Assembly: GCF_964275005.1 (NCBI RefSeq)
Contig: NC_092690.1
Span: 11,164,010-11,228,009, forward strand
DNA from: Diadema setosum
Lineage: Eukaryota > Echinodermata > Echinoidea > Diadematoida > Diadematidae
DNA: 64,000 bases
Direction of reading: 5' to 3'
Shown here: positions 47,392 to 58,551 of the stretch, one piece after another
How the letters are laid out: each line of letters begins with the position of its first letter
Position numbering within the stretch: position 1 is the stretch's first letter
The notes under the pieces: model-generated
Seen by the model: the letters and a program-made list of their open reading frames with translations, nothing else
What the model was told of the DNA's origin: nothing
Database searches by the model: none
Translations under genes and position numbers: made by a program

Positions 47392-47484
47392 TTAACCCGT
47401 TGAGGACGAGTCCCGAGTATACTCGGGCAGGTGTCTATGGGAAATGTGTGTTGTAGCAAAATTAGTCCGTCCTCAACGGGTTAA
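47392..47484 (+). mobile_element. TTAA-flanked MITE, intact copy, inside the RT
   Basis: 93 bp including TTAA at both ends. 17-bp perfect terminal inverted repeats ('ttaacccgttgaggacg' and complement). It holds an inner palindrome 'cccgagtatactcggg' and 'tctatgggaaatgtg'. The LINE reading frame resumes (VLN then KLKN) if the element and one TTAA are discounted, proving insertion. Net addition 89 bp, a frameshift. Confidence 0.92.
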
Positions 47485-48007
47485 TAAACTGAAGAATGTT
47501 TTTCCAAGTCAAATCCTGCTTAATCTTTATTCTACATTGATTACTCCGTACCTTAATTATGGTGTTCTTGTTTGGGGGAATGCTCCTAGAAATCTTCTTG
47601 ACATACTGTTCTGTGTTCAAAAACGCGCCATCAGAAAAATCAACCATGTTGGATATTTGTCCCACACGAATGATTTGTTTTTCAAAAATAAGATACTGAA
47701 AACATCAGATTTATTTAGTTACAACGTCGGCATATTTATGTATAAATTTTCTGCCAAGGAGTTACCGGATGTTTTCACTCGCATGTTCAGGAAAAACTAT
47801 TTGATTCATAATTATCCTACCCGCCAAAGTGACGCATTTCACCTTCCACGTACTCGAACAATTTTCGCTAAAAAAACGATAATGTATACGGGCCCTAGAT
47901 ATTGGAATGACCTCTCCCCCGAAATAACAAGCTGCTTGTCTTTATATTCCTTTAAACGCAAATTAAAAGAGTCTTTATTGAGTGCATATCTTGCAGAAAC
48001 GGAATAA
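47485..48007 (+). pseudogene. LINE reverse transcriptase, C-terminal part
   Basis: Continues the RT after the MITE: KLKNVFPSQILLNLYSTLITPYLNYGVLVWGNAPRN, typical of the thumb/C-terminal region of CR1-like ORF2, through YWNDLSPEI and SLYSFKRKLKESLL to the natural stop at 48005-48007. Confidence 0.88.
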
Positions 48008-48728
48008 TTGTAATGTCTTATGTAATATTGTGGTATGTTATTGTCCGATCAAACATTCTTGTCAACACGCTGAAGATTCCATTTTAAGGTCTTGCTGTCA
48101 GGCTCTCCGAATTCATCATTATCAATTCCACATTCTACTTCGCTTCCCTCTCCTCCTCTTTCCCTCTTTCTCTCTCTAGCTTTCTATACAGAGCTTGACG
48201 GCGGACACCAAATGGCTTGATAGCTGTACATGTTACTTCTTGTGTACTGATAATATCCTGGCGATAGCATTAATGCAACAACAGTTTATAGTGTACATTA
48301 TGTATATACCTAAGTAGGCTTTATGATTATGCTAATCATGTTGTTCTCCTGAAACCAATGATATCTCGGTCACAGTAATAGTTCAAATTTTAGTTTTGTT
48401 TTTGTTTTTTTCTTATTTGGCACTCCTACATCATCTGGTCTTATCTACTATCCGTTCTCCGTTTCTTTTTCACAAACACTGATTACTCGGGGCTTACAGC
48501 CAAACAAGCTTGCTTTCATGTAGGTCCCGCCATACTTTTCTTTGATCAACCCCATCTCGATTTCGAATTTGACCAGTTATTACATATAATTACTGTGTTA
48601 TCACCATGTATATTGTTGAGTTTTGCACATTGTTTACAAGGTGAAAGAACTTGTTTGATTTCTGTTATAATGTCCACAAATGAGAAGTATGGAAATAAAA
48701 TGAATTGAATTGAAATTGAATTGAAAAA
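48008..48728 (+). other. LINE 3' UTR and tail
   Basis: Non-coding sequence ending in 'aataaaatgaattgaattg' and further ATTGA-type repeats, no poly(A). Confidence 0.7.
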
Positions 48729-49744
48729 TAGCATTTAGTGTGATATGTTTGAGTAGCTTGCAAATGCTATGGCCATATTTCAGGATGTATAATGTCAAAA
48801 CGCTTTTATGTACATAATCATTAACATTAATTTCATGAAGAATTTCGAGATTGAAAATTTTGCAGAATTTAATCCCACAAACAGCGCAATTCTAAACTGA
48901 CGTACAGTGAGATTCTGGAAACCCTATTCACTTTGCACTGTGATCCGTCGGGCTCCAGTCTCCGTTATGTGTAATACGGATTTAAGAGGAGACTTCGGGA
49001 TGAATTTTTAAAGATTTTTGCATTGTAACATCTATAAAATTGTTATACTTCCATCATATGTCATAAGTAATAGAATACAGAATTCATGCAAAGAACATGA
49101 AGATCTGGATACGAGTTTACAGTGATTGGTTTGAGTAATAAGAATGTTTCCAAAATTGCTAACAAGTTTCAATGAGTAAGGATGATGACATAGCAGCTTC
49201 ACATAAGAATGTATGACTGAGTGATCAAGGGAGCAGCCCAAAAGATAACAGCATACATAAACTCTACACAATTGAATTCGTGAAGCAAGCATTATCATAA
49301 TGACAAGTTACAATCAGTGTACCATGTGTGGTTTTTTTTTTTTTTTTATAAGCGAATAGAGTTTTTCTGCTCAAGGACAGCGATAAATTTCACAAATCTA
49401 TACATGGCACAATCAATTTATGTACTACAGTCACGATGTGAAATTGCATAAATTGTCTATAGACTGCCGGAAGATTGAGTCCTATACTTAGAAAGAATGT
49501 TTATGTAGTTAATTTGGAGTAGCAGAGTGACATTCTATTACCTTTTTTTAAAGTAAACATTTATTTCCTTGTGTACTTTTCAAAGCAAAATTTCAAAGTA
49601 AGCGGTGCATAGCATACTCACCGAGAGTCATAGATGCAAATCAAGTGGACAAATCCCTCCGAAACATCGATGTAAGTTCGTACTTGCTTGGAACATCATA
49701 TTTATACCTCTCATCGACTAAAAAGAACGAAAGAGTATCACCAT
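48729..49744. other. Non-coding, nothing recognised
   Basis: AT-rich, a poly-T run near 49332; no supported gene. Confidence 0.5.
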
Positions 49745-50080
49745 AGTGTTGTCATCATTGCAGAAAACACTGCGCTTGCGCATTAACGGTTTTTTTTTTA
49801 TATAAAAGATTTTATGAATAAAGTTTCTTTGGACGTTCTTATCGCATCCATCTTACTTCTTCTTGTCCTTTTTGTTACAGTTTGTAGGAAGGTGAGGCAG
49901 ATTTTTTCATCACTTCAGCACGATTACAGTTTTGATTTAGTTTTCTCTAATTTTTTCTCACTCCAGCTTACCATTCCACCTTATTTCAGAAATTTTTAGT
50001 CTTCTTTTCTTTTCCTCTAGTGCTTTTCGACATCGAGTTGACTAAAAATAGATATGTATATGTATGTATGTATATATGTA

Positions 50081-50158
<78 letters not shown>

Positions 50159-50460
50159 AAAAGCACTGTCGTCATTGCAGAAAAGACACTGCTCTTTTTC
50201 TTTTCTCCATGAAAGTAAAGGAGATTTTATCATCACTTCGGCACGAAGACAATTTGATTCAGTTTTTTTTTTCCTTTTTTTTTCCTCGCTCCATCTTTTT
50301 ATTCCATCTTACTTCAGCATTTCTTTCTTCTCGTGCTCTTCGACATCTGAACGTGTCGTCTTGTCAGAGCAAGTTGACCTGTAATCCGCTTTTACGTGGT
50401 TTTCTAACTGATACTGTTTTTGCTTGTTTGTCGATATTGGTCTCTAAGCAGATAGATTTG
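49745..50460. repeat. Diverged direct duplication around a TA microsatellite
   Basis: Two copies of about 270-300 bp (49745-50040 and 50155-50380). Each has 'cattgcagaaaa', 'cacttc(a/g)gcacga', 'tttcctc' tracts, 'cttcagaaa'/'cttcagcat', and 'cttttcgacatc'/'ctcttcgacatc' in order. They are separated by TATG/TA repeats (50053-50154). Confidence 0.65.
50053..50154. repeat. (TATG)n/(TA)n microsatellite
   Basis: Starts as TATG/TATATG units, then a pure TA tract of about 35 units. Apparent open frames of Tyr/Ile across it are artefacts. Confidence 0.95.
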
Positions 50461-51062
50461 TAACTACAAGCGTATTAAAAAAGGTCAAGAGCGATCTTAA
50501 TTCGTCTTACAATACAATTATGACTACAAACGGTTACTGTGTCCATTTGATATAATAATGCGATCAAATGCGAGAAAAAACTCAGCCAGCAGCCATTAGC
50601 TCACTTATATTCATTGTGATGAAAACGTCTTGGCAAGGATGATATTCTGCATCTTTTCAACTACAGTCTGCTTGCACAGCGGGTCATCTTTTTTTTACAT
50701 GTCTAAAGTTGACCTCAGAACACCGAACAATGCCCCTAAAAAGATAGCGTCACACTCATCCGGTTAATAACCTTTCTTTTCCATCGTATTGTATGTCTGC
50801 TTTAATTTCAAAGCCAGTAAAACAACTTCAGAGACTACGGCGTTGGAAAAGCAAGTGTGAGATGATCAGGGAAAAAAACTAACAAGCACGAAGATAGGAA
50901 AACGGCTAATGTCTGAGGTGTTGACTGCCAAAGAAGTGAAGGAGAGTGACAATGTTTAACGTTCCTTTTTTTTTTCTGGTGAAAGTGAAGACCTAAGAGA
51001 TACGACAGCTGAATTCGGGGATTTCGTTTTTCTTCAAGGCTTGTAATAGGGAGCGGTAGACA

Positions 51063-51480
51063 GAGGATTGATTGATTGATTGATTGATTGATCGATTGAT
51101 TAATAGATTGATGGATGGATTAATTGATGGACGGATGGATGGATGAATTTTATTTTCCGTATAAAAGAGTACGACTGGACATTCAAGGATACCATCGTGA
51201 CATTGCTGGTCTTCCGTGGGGTCTAAAACATCAAAATTACAACAACAACAACAAAAACCAAACACACACACACACACACACACACACAATATTAATACAT
51301 GAAATATATAAACTAAAACATATAAGTATGAAATGAAATATGAAAACATGAAAGTATGTAATACATAAATAGAGGGAAAATGCATATTACAATTGGTACA
51401 TGCAAATAACAAAAGAAAGGGATATAAGGTAAATAGGGGAGAATAATATATACAACAAATCATAGCATATTATAACCTGC
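51063..51480 (-). mobile_element. LINE-like 3' end, minus orientation
   Basis: In reverse complement, sequence ends 'ggaaaataaaattcatcc' followed by ATCC/ATCA/AATC repeats (51063-51145), the same tail style as at 27622 and 48695. The internal part is AT-rich without recognisable RT. A (CA)n tract sits at 51262-51289. Confidence 0.5.
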
Positions 51481-52014
51481 ACTAACTAAGATAATACAAT
51501 TCTTTCTCATTGACAAATAAGAATTAAAGAAAAAAGAGCTGAAATGAGTATTGGGATTATTTGGAGACGAGACATGGTTATTATCAGAGAGAAAGTCAAG
51601 AGTAATCGAAATTTAGGCAAGAGACAGCGTGTGATTTATTAGTTGGATTATGCTAATTACAACATGTGATCGGGAGAAGTTGCTTATGCCTACAAAATGT
51701 TGCGATATCTTAACCATGGTCGCTTGGTGGAGTCCTGCTTTCTAGTAACACTCCTCCAGTTCTTTCCACTCTTTTCTCCTGTCAAATGATGTATCATTAT
51801 CATTTCATTTCAGTTATTTTCTGTATCCAAATGATATCAACTTATTCCAGAGGAAGACCTGCACTGGACATAAACAAGATGCATAGTAATCTTCCGATTT
51901 TGATAGGTTTCTGAGTTCGAAAGAATATGAAAATGTGCAGTGATGCTTTTCTCTATGTCTGCCTAATTGTATACTTGAATGATTACAGATATTATGCATG
52001 TTTGGTTTTTGAGT

Positions 52015-52075
52015 GTATGTGTGTGTGTGTGTGTGTGTGTGTATGCGTGTGTGTGTGTGTGTGTGTGTGTGTACG
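52015..52075. repeat. (GT)n microsatellite
   Basis: About 27 GT units with two interruptions. Confidence 0.95.
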
Positions 52076-52191
52076 TGTGCGCATATGTGTGATATCTGGT
52101 TTGGTGAGGGGTTGTTTCCTTCTGATTGATGTTTTTGTCTCTTTTCCTTTTTTACAAACGCAAACAGAAAAACTGCCTAGAAATGAATATC

Positions 52192-52378
52192 ATTTATTAG
52201 TGTAAAATTGAGCAAAGAAAACGGGATTCGAGCATTGAGAATTTAGGATTTCCGGGATGAACACTGAACTAGGGCTTTTTATAGCTCAGTCGGTAGAGCA
52301 CCGGACTAGCATCCGGAGGTCTCGGGTTCGAATCCTGATGGAAGCCCATTTTCTTTGCTCAATTTTCCACTAGTAAAT
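52192..52378 (+). repeat. tRNA-like sequence enclosed in a 38-bp-arm hairpin
   Basis: Arms 52192-52229 and 52341-52378 are inverted copies with 34 of 38 positions matching (core 'aaaattgagcaaagaaaa'). Between them 52272-52347 resembles a tRNA: A box 'tagctcagtcgg', B box 'ggttcgaatcc', D stem GCTC/GAGC, anticodon stem CCGGA/TCCGG, T stem TCGGG/CCTGA, acceptor GGGCTTT/GAAGCCC. It is not canonical: the anticodon loop is 6 nt (CTAGCA), the acceptor-D linker is 5 nt, and two extra bases precede the 3' acceptor strand. Best read as a Pol III-competent tRNA-derived element and not a translating tRNA. Confidence 0.75.
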
Positions 52379-53711
52379 AATTTTCCTTCTTTTTTTTTTA
52401 CATACAAATTCTCTCTTTTTCATTCGTAATATGGAATTTATGTTGTAATGAAATTTGTGTTATGTTGTCACAAATTAATTTGTATATTGTGTATATGAAA
52501 CAGAAAGAAAGAAAATATGAAAGATTGACAAAAACAACAATGTGAATGTATGGGGCACAAAGAAGAACAACTTAATTTACATACTTCACGTACATCAAAA
52601 TGTCCTAATGATAGAGGACAATGACATACGAGGACAACAAGAAGATGTATAAAAACGTTTGCACCTTCTGTCATTTAGGAGAAGGCTTATAGAGTGAAGA
52701 CTTGGCATGCACAGTTTCATACCTTCCTCTTCTTCTTTCTTCAACTCCTAGGATGGTTTCATGCAATCAACCTTGTGCGAAAAGTGCCATCACTTTCATG
52801 TTAATTGAAGTTGTTCATGAAGACGTATAAAGAGCTTTAGATTTGCACGCGGACGTTTAAGACGACAAATGCGTTTGCCGTTCTCCTCTCTCCCTGCGTC
52901 GTGTTTCAAAGTAGCTTTAGATTGCGCGAAGACGCAACCTATACCAAGTAAAATGGCGCCCCAATAGGATCACTGCATCAAGTAGCTCTCTGCAGTTTGA
53001 AAATGAGCGGACGCAAAAAGAGCCCGGAACTTTCCGTGCAAACTATTACGACGCGTGGTTGATTATAATATAAGCAACTTTGCGCTTGTGCAAAACAGTT
53101 TTTTTTTTTCCTCTGAACGTACGCGTCGCGAAAATCTACAGCTCCCTATGGAATGTACGAGCGGCATGGCTGCCCCAAAGTCGCAAAAGATCAAAATTAG
53201 CCGCATATCAGCTATCGTATATACCAAGCCAAGTGATGAGAGAAATCCCTTAGTTTATTTACTTGGTCGAATAACCCCGACATTGTGAAAGATAATTCAT
53301 TTGTTTTGAGAAGACGCAAACCCCCCCCCCCAAAAAAAAAAAAAAAAAAAAAAAACTATAGAGTAATATAATTTTGCTCTTGTTAATTTGACAATGTGTT
53401 TGAAAGTGCGTGCTGTCTCGATCGCGTTTCAATTAGCATGCTTAGCCTACAATTTGCCTTTGTGTGCCAAAAGACTTATACCGAAACAAATCATTCGTAT
53501 CTTTGATATCTGTTCACCTTCATGCATGGAATCAACTGATACATGTATTCACATTTATGTTTCATTGCTTGAACGCCTTCTGCTGTTATTGATAAGAGTG
53601 AATCATGGATAGTGGATAGTTTTTGTTTTCTTTTGACTTTTACTATCTCTGCAGGTATACTTCCTGTTGTCCGCTCATGTGCCAAATGAAAAAGATCACT
53701 CTCATCTGATA

Positions 53712-53715
<4 letters not shown>

Positions 53716-53750
<35 letters not shown>

Positions 53751-53757
53751 GTGTGTT
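53716..53757. repeat. (GT)n microsatellite
   Basis: About 20 GT units. Confidence 0.95.
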
Positions 53758-53917
53758 GCCCTGTGCTTAATTACAGCCCTTAACATCAAACTTAGTCATA
53801 TTTCTTTGATTCAATACTTTTTTTTTTCATTCATAAGTACATTTCAATGCAAACAGAAATGCAACATTCCCCAGTCGGCCTGCAAGAGTGTACAACAATG
53901 AGCGTTATCATATTTTC

Positions 53918-54000
53918 GTTTCATTTCATTTATTGAATTTCCAACAATTCGTAATTACAGCACAAAATATGCATACACATAGTTACATAAAATCAATGAG
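53918..54000 (-). mobile_element. Retroelement 3' end, minus orientation
   Basis: In reverse complement 'ggaaattcaataaatgaaat' followed by GAAAT/GAAAC repeats: LINE/SINE-type tail. No RT is recognised in the following 600 bases. Confidence 0.4.
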
Positions 54001-54802
54001 GATAATTACTTATGACAAGGGAAAAATAATGGTGTAAGGAAATACAAGTATATAATGTGGCATTCAAAGCATGGAAGAAAAGTTTTTGAAAATGTAATGA
54101 AAACTCAAATTAAGTGAAACATCAACCATGCCAACATCAACTTATTATCATGGGTCTTCAATACCACTTATTTACTTGTTTGTTTATGTGAGTATTGTGG
54201 TGGAAATTCTACTGTTCGTATATTGTATGAACACAAATGATCAAAGTATACGAATGAACGACGATACAGTGGAATCAATTGGCAATTATCATTCTTTCAA
54301 GGTGTAAGAATAGAATGTACGTTTACAATACATTCAGCAAAAAATAGAGAGACCCACTAAAAAGCAGTACGCGAATATCTGTGGTCCCTTAAAATTTGTA
54401 ATAAATGGATGATAAATGAACTCCATTACAGATGGAGTCCACAGTTCAAGAAGACATATTTAGGACGTGATATACAATAGGACAATTATCATAACAAGTG
54501 AGATAAACAGTGACAGTTAGGTCATTACGAAGATACGAACAAGAGACAGATGAAACATTTACGACAATGCCTACAGACAGAGAAAGAGAGAGAGAGATTT
54601 GTTGTAGGAAAGAATAAGGAGATGAATAAAACATTTACATGAAACATGCGTTGTTATCGTTTTGAAGTGGCCTAATATACATTTCTAAAATATGTACTCA
54701 TGAAATAATAACACATATAGAATGATTACTTGTACGATTTATTTGAAACGGAAATACTCTACGATTGAGGGAACAGATTTCAATTTGCTCTATGGGTAAA
54801 TA

Positions 54803-54805
<3 letters not shown>

Positions 54806-54850
<45 letters not shown>
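54806..54850. repeat. (TA)n microsatellite
   Basis: About 22 TA units. Confidence 0.95.
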
Positions 54851-54854
<4 letters not shown>

Positions 54855-55454
54855 TATTCATATAATACGTAAGTCTTTGTGAGAAATATGATTTCAGCAT
54901 GTATTTGCTAAAGACGCCGTTATTGCACATTCTTGTCAAAGCATGCAAAAAGGCATGGCAACAACATAAATTGAATAGTTTATGATTTCTGTTGCGAATG
55001 AAGTAAGTAACAAGTGTTTCTATAACTAGAATGTGGCAGAGATTATTTTTTTTTTTCATTTCCGAGAAAGCGCAGCAACCTCTTTTCAATCCACACGTGA
55101 ACGGGAAAACATGAAACACTAAACGTTGGTGATATGACGTAGGATTTCAGTAGCAGTATTATGCAATTCGACGGAGACACCCTTTGGGATACATGTATAC
55201 TCGTCTAGAGTCATTAAACTCATAAATATGATGTTGGGATTTTAATGAGCCTATAATGCTTGGGTCAGCAGCCAACATAGGCCTGTATCGCACAGTAGAT
55301 CAGCATTCGGTTAAGGCAGTAACATTAAAAAGGAAAAACCACCTGACCTAGGGTATGTATCCAAAACTCTTCGGGGTGACCAATGATTTCTTGCGTCAAA
55401 ATACACTTCTTCACCTCGACGTCTTTAATTCTTCCACATGGCTACCCCATTGTG

Positions 55455-56130
55455 TCGATCGGAGATGTTCGTCATTCCGTAGGTTCGTTAACTCGAAAAC
55501 GAAGTAAGGTTCGTTATTCTGAAAGATCTTTTTTTCCGAAACACACAGATCATGCAGATTCCGTATACCTAGAGGTTCGTTAATCCAAAAATTAAATTTG
55601 GTACGTTAATCCGAACAATAAATGTACCGTTTTTCCAAAGGTTCGTTATTCCGATGGTCAGTTAATCTAAAAACTAAAGATGTGTTCTTATTCCGAAGGT
55701 TCATTATTCCGAAGCACACAAATTCCCTATACACACACTCTAGGTTCGTTAATTCGAAAATGACATAGCGTTTGTCAACGCGAACATTTATGACGTTATC
55801 CCGACGGTTCGTTATTCCGAAAATGAGTAAGGGTCGCTGTGCCGAAGGTTCGCTAGTCCAAAATTGAGAAAAAAAAAGTTTCGTTAGATAGGATAATTCG
55901 GGAAAGTAATAAGGTTCGTTATTCCGAAGGATTTGTCATTCCGATGATGAGAAGGTATCAATAAACCTTCATAATTAGAATCATTATATTTTGGTTTTCA
56001 GAATAAGCAACCTTTGGAATAACGAACCTATTTCCATCATCGGATTAACTAACCTTCGGAACACCGAACCTTACTTTATTTACGGATTTAGAGAAACCTA
56101 CGGAATACCAAGCTTTTGGAATAACGAACT
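55455..56130. mobile_element. Large foldback array of GTTCGTTATTCCGAA monomers
   Basis: About 17 degenerate monomers of the form GTTCGTTATTCCGAA-(A/G)(A/G) run left to right (55466-55945), then about five in the opposite sense (GGAATAACGAACC, 56005-56130). The monomer is itself partly palindromic (TTCG..CGAA). A related short run is at 60408-60525. No ORF, no clear terminal repeats. Confidence 0.75.
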
Positions 56131-57385
56131 ATATGTGGTGGAGACTGTTCCCCTCCGACACCGTTTGAGCTCCAAAAAAGTCACGTTATGTTTTTAACAA
56201 CGTCCAGATTTCAGAGGTGTATGTGACAAACCTTTGTGAATAATACAGTACGGCATAAAAGAGAGTTGTGGAAAACATAGAATGGAGAAGGAAACGAATA
56301 CTGTACATCGTTTAGGAGAGAAGATCGCACATTCCATCCGTATCGCAGAATGCAAATAATTGGCAAATGAAGCCGATCGTGAATTCACAATGCTCTGCTA
56401 CAGGTTAAGGCTCTTTGAAATTTAGCATTTTATGTTGTATTTCCGGCGAATATCCCCTGATCTGGATATGCTGCAAAATCTCAGAATAAAGCAGACTGTC
56501 ATTGAATCGTCACTGGAAAAAAAAAACAAAAACAAAAAAAAAAACACCTGCGGATCAGTTTGCATATACACTGCCCAAATGCATCATTTTGATCATGATT
56601 CTGTATGGTAAATTGTATTGTGTACTTGGTGCATCGTGATTCAAATTACGCACTCTCAGTACACGTAAAGACGCCCTATGTAGTGATGCCAGATCAAAGA
56701 CCTTTTCTCACTGCACTACATGCGATCATTTGTTGCTAATGAAAATTTAATCATACATTTTCTTTTTTGTTCATCTTTAACATCTATAGGGAACAAACAA
56801 ATGCTTTAGATGTTCAGATTGAATTTAGAATAATATACGTATTTAGGTTATCAGAAATATCCGTCATTGCAGTGATGACGTTATAAAGAATAACAATGAA
56901 GTTACTGTCATATCAATACAGCTGTTTTGGCACTGAGGGTTAATGTTAGTCAAAACTTAGTCAAACTTAGTCAAAAAGAGAGAGGGGATGAAATATTGAG
57001 GAAACGCTGTTTAACGTTTGTAATCAAACCGACACTGAACTGAGAGAGAGAGAAAAAAAGTTGACTTGAAAGCTTGCATGAAAATAACATAGAGGATGCC
57101 GTAAGATGAAAGAAGCAGCAAATGACGAAATACGAAATGCACAATACCGTATTTTAAATCTCTCCCCTTTGTATCCAATCTATTTTCAGAAAGTATATTC
57201 GCCTACCAGCTGTCCATATACGTGCACATGAAGGAAGCCGTTTCTCATTCTCTCTTTACCAGATAATCATATATATTATAATTTATTTATGAGCTTCTTC
57301 GTGCACAGAGGATTTCGAGTCTGAGCGATGCTGAAGCCTATTGTTAAATGCCTTGCATCGACATATACAGTTTTAACCGACATGA
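56131..57385. other. Non-coding, 3' of TRIM gene 4
   Basis: Nothing recognised except an A-rich run at 56516-56545. Confidence 0.5.
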
Positions 57386-57453
57386 CTGAATAAAATGTCG
57401 CAATGTTTCATGTTCCTGATTCATTTCGTTCAGAGATTTCACGAAAGACGGAA

Positions 57454-58241
57454 TTAGGTTAGGCAGAAGAACGCGATCTTTTTCCTAGAAATCAAAGCTG
57501 CAAAAGTGGTTTCTGACGTGCAGACACCCCAAGGTTCGAATCCACTTCCACACTGCTCAGTCTGGTAGAAAGTGCTGGCGAGACAAAAACCGGTCTTGAT
57601 GTCATATTTCTTCAACAACAGTCGCAATGCATCTGATTCAACCCGCTCCTTGGATAGGACCCAGCGATTTCCGGCGAGATCGAAAGAATTGATCTCTCCA
57701 GGGACAAGTGCGATGCACTCATACTCCTCGCTTTCTACGGTTAACCTGTACATGACATTGTCAGCCACGATTGTTATCTTGCCGTCTGACGAAACGGACA
57801 TTTCCAAAATGTCCATGGGGATGGTACAGCCCTGAATGACCTTCTGATGTGTGGAACGCTTCGATACATTGTAGAACAAGATGAACTTTTGTTTCGGGAC
57901 TATGAGAAGAATGTTTTCGTTGGAGTCCGCTGCGATGGCGCTGATGAAATCTTCCTCTTGGAGATCAAGGACGACTTCATGATCCAATGTTTTGTATCCT
58001 GCCTCATATACTCGTACCGTGTTTTTCCTAGTCAATGCAGCGAAGCGACCGTCCGCCAAGACTGCAATATCTCTTGCTGGGATTCTTGATGGAATTTTGT
58101 ACTGGTCACCATTTGGATGAAGAAGCTCCATCCTGTCGTCACGGTAACCGATGATGAGGGAACCACTTGGATGGGCTGCCATAAACTTCACTTGACCAGA
58201 AGTCGCATATTTGTTTGTCACAGAGAACTTGGTCCCGTGAG
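57454..58241 (-). CDS. TRIM gene 4, exon 2: NHL-like beta-propeller
   Basis: 262 residues plus stop, closely related to 23676-24469 (GSLIIGYRDDRMELLHPNGD, DIAVLADGRFAALTRKNTVRVYEA, DGKITIVADNVMY). Acceptor 'ttatttgtctgtttcag' on the reverse strand is excellent; exon begins CTCACGGG in phase 1. Joined to 58552 it gives an uninterrupted 588-residue protein. Repeated beta-strand units support a six-bladed propeller as the substrate- or RNA-binding end. Confidence 0.8.
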
Positions 58242-58551
58242 CTGAAACAGACAAATAATCAAAGGAAATCATAAAAACATTCTGGCAACTTCTGGTTACA
58301 GCGTATATAGTACAGTGATCTATAATAATGACTTACAGAATGTTCATTCTAAGTTTCCCAGTTGTATTTACATAATTTCAAGGTTTTAAGGTTTGCGTAA
58401 GATATAGAATGAATTTCAAAGATATCAGCTGTCATCTTCCATCAGAGAGATAGCAATTAAATGTGGAGAGAAATCACAAATGATTACACCTGCGTGTAGA
58501 AAGAACAGGCCTGGTATGCTATTTTTCTACAAAAGCAAAACAGTTCAATAC
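58242..58551 (-). other. Intron of TRIM gene 4
   Basis: 310 bp, GT-AG, phase 1, donor GAAG|GTATTG, acceptor TTTCAG|CT. The most compact of the four, close to the presumed ancestral state. Confidence 0.75.

Larger units (their letters stand above)
40108..48728 (+). mobile_element. CR1/L2-like LINE, interrupted by LTR element and MITE
   Basis: Endonuclease (40108-41328) and reverse transcriptase (46146-47391 and 47485-48007) read on in order once the LTR element (41329-46145) and the MITE (47392-47484) are discounted. A 3' UTR runs to an 'aaataaaatg' plus ATTGA-type repeat at 48695-48728, the tail style of CR1/L2 clades. No ORF1 is seen upstream; the 5' end is undefined and the copy may be truncated. 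Also disabled by a homopolymer frameshift near 46575 and a TAG at 46830. Confidence 0.9.

Noticed and set aside
50020..50463. Tyr/Ile-rich ORF of 147 codons
   Set aside because: Translation of a TA microsatellite plus pyrimidine-rich flank.
52272..52347. Functional tRNA-Ala(AGC) or similar
   Set aside because: A and B boxes are perfect, but the anticodon loop is 6 nt, the acceptor-D linker is 5 nt, and two unpaired bases sit before the 3' acceptor strand; the enclosing inverted repeats also point to a mobile element.
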